The notes beneath the pieces are model-generated. The model saw only the letters and a program-made list of their open reading frames with translations. It did no database searches and was not told the origin of the DNA. This document shows, piece after piece, positions 6,003 to 7,456 of a stretch of DNA of 7,456 nt. This DNA comes from Streptomyces novaecaesareae (GTDB taxonomy: Bacteria; Actinomycetota; Actinomycetes; Streptomycetales; Streptomycetaceae), in contig NZ_JNWQ01000149.1 of assembly GCF_000716875.1 (NCBI RefSeq), positions 1-7,456 on the forward strand. The letters are read 5' to 3'. Position 1 is the stretch's first letter; the number at the start of each line of letters is the position of its first letter. The translations under genes and the position numbers were made by a program.

Positions 6003-7235
6003 TCAGGCCGGGTGGGGGATGACCTCCAGGCTCTCGGGGCCGTTGATGATGATGGACTTCAGGCGCGCGGGCTGCTGCCCGGGGTGGGCGAGGGCGAGCT
6101 CGGGCAGCCGCCTGAACAGGGTGGTCAGGGCGATGTCCGCTTCCAGGCGGGCGAGGTGCGCGCCGAGGCAGAAGTGCGGCCCGTGGCCGAACGCGAGGTG
6201 TTCCTTGCTGCCGCGGGTGGGGTCGAAGCTCTCCGGGCACTCCGGGTGGAGTTCCGGGTCGCGGCCGGCGGCGGCGAAGCCGAGGCTGATCGCATCGCCC
6301 TTGCGGATGACGACGCCCTCGCCGAGGTCGATGTCCTCCAGGGCGCAGCGCATGGGTATGTGCATCACCGGCCCCTCGATGCGCAGCGTCTCCTCGACGA
6401 CGTCCTGCCAGCCGATGGCCCCCTCGCGGACCCGGGTGAGGTGCTCGGGGTGGTTGAGCAGGGCCTGGACGGCGCTGCTGATGAGGTTGACGGTGGTCTC
6501 GTACCCCGCGCCGATCATCAGGAAGAGGGTGCCGAGCAGCACGGCGTCCGACATCGGCTCCTCGTCGGGCTCGGCCGGCAGGAGCAGGTCGCTGGTCAGG
6601 TCGGCGGCCGGATTCTCCCGCTTGTACTGCAGCAACTCGCCGAGCCGCGCGTACAGTTCGGTGTGCGCGGCGAGCGCGTCCGCCGGTTCGAGCGAGGAGT
6701 CCAGGACGGCGTCGATCCCGGTGCTGATCTTCCTGCGCAGGTGGTCGGGGACGCCGAACAGGTCGCAGATGACGGTGATGGTCAGCGGCAGCGCCAGGGC
6801 CTGGCGCACGTCGGCGACCGCCCCGGGGGGCAGCGCGGCCAGCGCCTCGACCAGGTGGTCCGCGGTGGCCTGGATCTGCGGACGCATCCGTTCGACCTGC
6901 CGCGGGGTGAAGGAGGGGGCGACGCGGCGCCGGGAGGTGCGGTGCTCCTCGCCGTAGAAGTTGAAGAAGCTCTGCTGGAGGGCGATGGGAGCCAGCGGCC
7001 AGCCCTCGGGCATGTCGGCCAGCCCGGCCCAGTGCTTGCGGATGTCGCGCGAGACGCGCGGGTCGTTGGTCAAGGCCTGGATGACGCTGTGCCGGGTGAC
7101 CGCCCAGGCGAGGACAGGCCCCGGCAGCTCCACCAGCACGGCCGGCGCCTCGGCGCGCAGCGCGGCGGCCTCGGCGTGCATCGCATGGCCGGTGGGATCG
7201 AGAACGGGACACCTGAGAACGGACGGGGACGACAT
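6003..7235 (-). CDS. Cytochrome P450 monooxygenase (complete, bacterial soluble type)
   Basis: A 410-residue, soluble class I-type bacterial P450 with no membrane anchor. The C-helix region EEHRTSRRRVAPSFT (96-110) has the usual heme-propionate arginine. The I-helix oxygen-activation motif is AGYETT (243-248), with Tyr245 where many relatives have His or Asp. The K-helix ExxR is Glu282-Arg285 (ETLR), and the FDPTR motif is at 337-341. The heme loop FGHGPHFCLG (349-358) gives Cys356 as thiolate ligand. The length is normal for CYP105/CYP107-like Streptomyces enzymes, which hydroxylate or epoxidise natural products or xenobiotics; the subfamily cannot be assigned here. I chose the ATG at 7235 because GAGAGGGAG lies just upstream and most relatives start close to this point. 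The frame stays open 42 codons further upstream, but those codons show only 20 of 42 GC third positions and are repeat-derived. No ferredoxin or reductase gene adjoins it. Confidence 0.95.
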   Translation of the reverse strand: MSSPSVLRCPVLDPTGHAMHAEAAALRAEAPAVLVELPGPVLAWAVTRHSVIQALTNDPRVSRDIRKHWAGLADMPEGWPLAPIALQQSFFNFYGEEHRTSRRRVAPSFTPRQVERMRPQIQATADHLVEALAALPPGAVADVRQALALPLTITVICDLFGVPDHLRRKISTGIDAVLDSSLEPADALAAHTELYARLGELLQYKRENPAADLTSDLLLPAEPDEEPMSDAVLLGTLFLMIGAGYETTVNLISSAVQALLNHPEHLTRVREGAIGWQDVVEETLRIEGPVMHIPMRCALEDIDLGEGVVIRKGDAISLGFAAAGRDPELHPECPESFDPTRGSKEHLAFGHGPHFCLGAHLARLEADIALTTLFRRLPELALAHPGQQPARLKSIIINGPESLEVIPHPA

Positions 7236-7241
7236 GCGACA

Positions 7242-7250
7242 CTCCCTCTC
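7242..7250 (-). promoter_or_regulatory. Ribosome binding site that fixes the start of the minus-strand P450
   Basis: Read on the minus strand, GAGAGGGAG ends 6 bases before the ATG at 7235. It supports this start over the in-frame upstream TTG at 7361. Confidence 0.8.
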
Positions 7251-7268
7251 TGGAATTGGCACGGAGAA

Positions 7269-7340
7269 TTCCGCTGATTTCGCTGGTTCCGCTGATTCGG
7301 CTGAAACGGCTGAAACGGCTGATTCCGCCGGTTCCGCGTG
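7269..7340. repeat. Array of about eight degenerate 9-bp tandem repeats in the P450 leader
   Basis: On the plus strand the units are TTCCGCTGA (7269), TTTCGCTGG (7278), TTCCGCTGA (7287), TTCGGCTGA (7296), AACGGCTGA (7305), AACGGCTGA (7314), TTCCGCCGG (7323) and TTCCGCGTG (7332). The core is TTCSGCTGA; the last two units are the most divergent. The array begins 34 bases upstream of the P450 start. Read on the minus strand in the P450 frame it would encode an Ser-Ala-Glu-rich stretch, but with codons (TCA, GTT, CCA) that are rare in this genome. It is therefore more likely an untranslated leader or a protein-binding array. Confidence 0.8.
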
Positions 7341-7366
7341 ACGGGTGCGAGCTAGATCCAACGCCG

Positions 7367-7395
7367 TGTAGATAGAGCCTGCGGATTCCTGTCAC
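7367..7395 (-). promoter_or_regulatory. Candidate promoter for the minus-strand P450
   Basis: On the minus strand GTGACA (7395-7390) matches five of six bases of the -35 consensus TTGACA. TCTACA (7372-7367) lies 17 bases downstream, and TATCTA (7374-7369) 15 bases downstream, as possible -10 elements. This stretch is less GC-rich than its surroundings. The -10 match is poor and the -35 overlaps the stop of the upstream reading frame, so this is tentative. If real, the transcript would carry a leader of about 125 bases that includes the repeat array. Confidence 0.25.
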
Positions 7396-7456
7396 GGGTC
7401 TGGTGTGGTCAGGATGTCGATGCTGATGGTGGCTTTGTAGCTGGTCCGGTCGACGG
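7392..7456 (-). CDS. C-terminal end of an unidentified protein (5' part outside window)
   Basis: On the minus strand the right edge reads 20 codons, VDRTSYKATISIDILTTPDP, then TGA (7394-7392). Seventeen of the 20 codons have G or C in the third position, as in the real genes here, while the DNA just beyond the stop loses this bias. This suggests the true end of a coding sequence running in from the right. Twenty residues are too few to name a family, and I do not recognise it. It would point the same way as the P450 and end 157 bases before its start. Confidence 0.5.
   Translation of the reverse strand, partial: VDRTSYKATISIDILTTPDP

Noticed and set aside
6012..7277. A 421-codon plus-strand frame opposite the P450
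   Set aside because: Gly/Val/Asp/Gln-rich antisense shadow; the minus-strand P450 has heme, ExxR and I-helix motifs intact.
7236..7361. N-terminal extension of the minus-strand P450 from a TTG start
   Set aside because: The 42 extra codons have only 20 GC third positions, contain rare codons, are made largely of the 9-bp repeat and lack the good ribosome binding site found before 7235.
3193..7395. A 1400-codon open frame on the minus strand
   Set aside because: It lies opposite the MDR and FMO-like genes and in a different frame across the P450. The translation is a low-complexity Arg/Gly/Ala/Pro/His-rich sequence with no domain, as expected from GC-rich antisense shadow.

Overview
The window is very GC-rich. 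Its genes use G or C at almost every third codon position, start with GTG as well as ATG, and have GGAGG-type ribosome binding sites. No TTA leucine codon was noticed in the main genes. This points to an actinomycete, most likely Streptomyces or a close relative. It reads as part of a secondary-metabolism or specialised oxidative-metabolism cluster: all six recognisable genes encode oxidoreductases, and both ends of the window cut into further coding sequence.

Layout. Positions 2-5793 hold a rightward run of five genes: the C-terminal end of a cytochrome P450 (cut by the left edge), a GMC-family flavin oxidoreductase (232-1773, overlapping the P450 stop by 4 bases), an NAD(P)-dependent aldehyde dehydrogenase (1826-3319, GTG start), a zinc-independent MDR/quinone-oxidoreductase-like reductase (3394-4431) and a two-dinucleotide-fold flavin-containing monooxygenase-like enzyme (4486-5793). 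Gaps are short (-4, 52, 74 and 54 bases), as in an operon, but an 11-bp hairpin in the 74-base gap could split or attenuate it. A 209-base convergent gap (5794-6002) carries three hairpins and a 21-bp tandem duplication. A second, complete P450 (6003-7235) lies on the minus strand. Its leader holds an array of about eight degenerate 9-bp repeats (7269-7340). The right edge (7392-7456) contains what looks like the last 20 codons of another minus-strand gene.

How the genes may work together (inference). A P450 hydroxylation, GMC oxidation of the alcohol to an aldehyde and ALDH oxidation to the acid would be a classic three-step conversion of a C-H to a carboxylate. The MDR enzyme could reduce an activated double bond or quinone. 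The FMO-like enzyme could add oxygen to a carbon, nitrogen or sulfur centre, or perform a Baeyer-Villiger step. No scaffold-building enzyme, ferredoxin, ferredoxin reductase, transporter or regulator is visible, so neither the substrate nor the product can be read from this window. Whether the pathway is biosynthetic or catabolic stays open.
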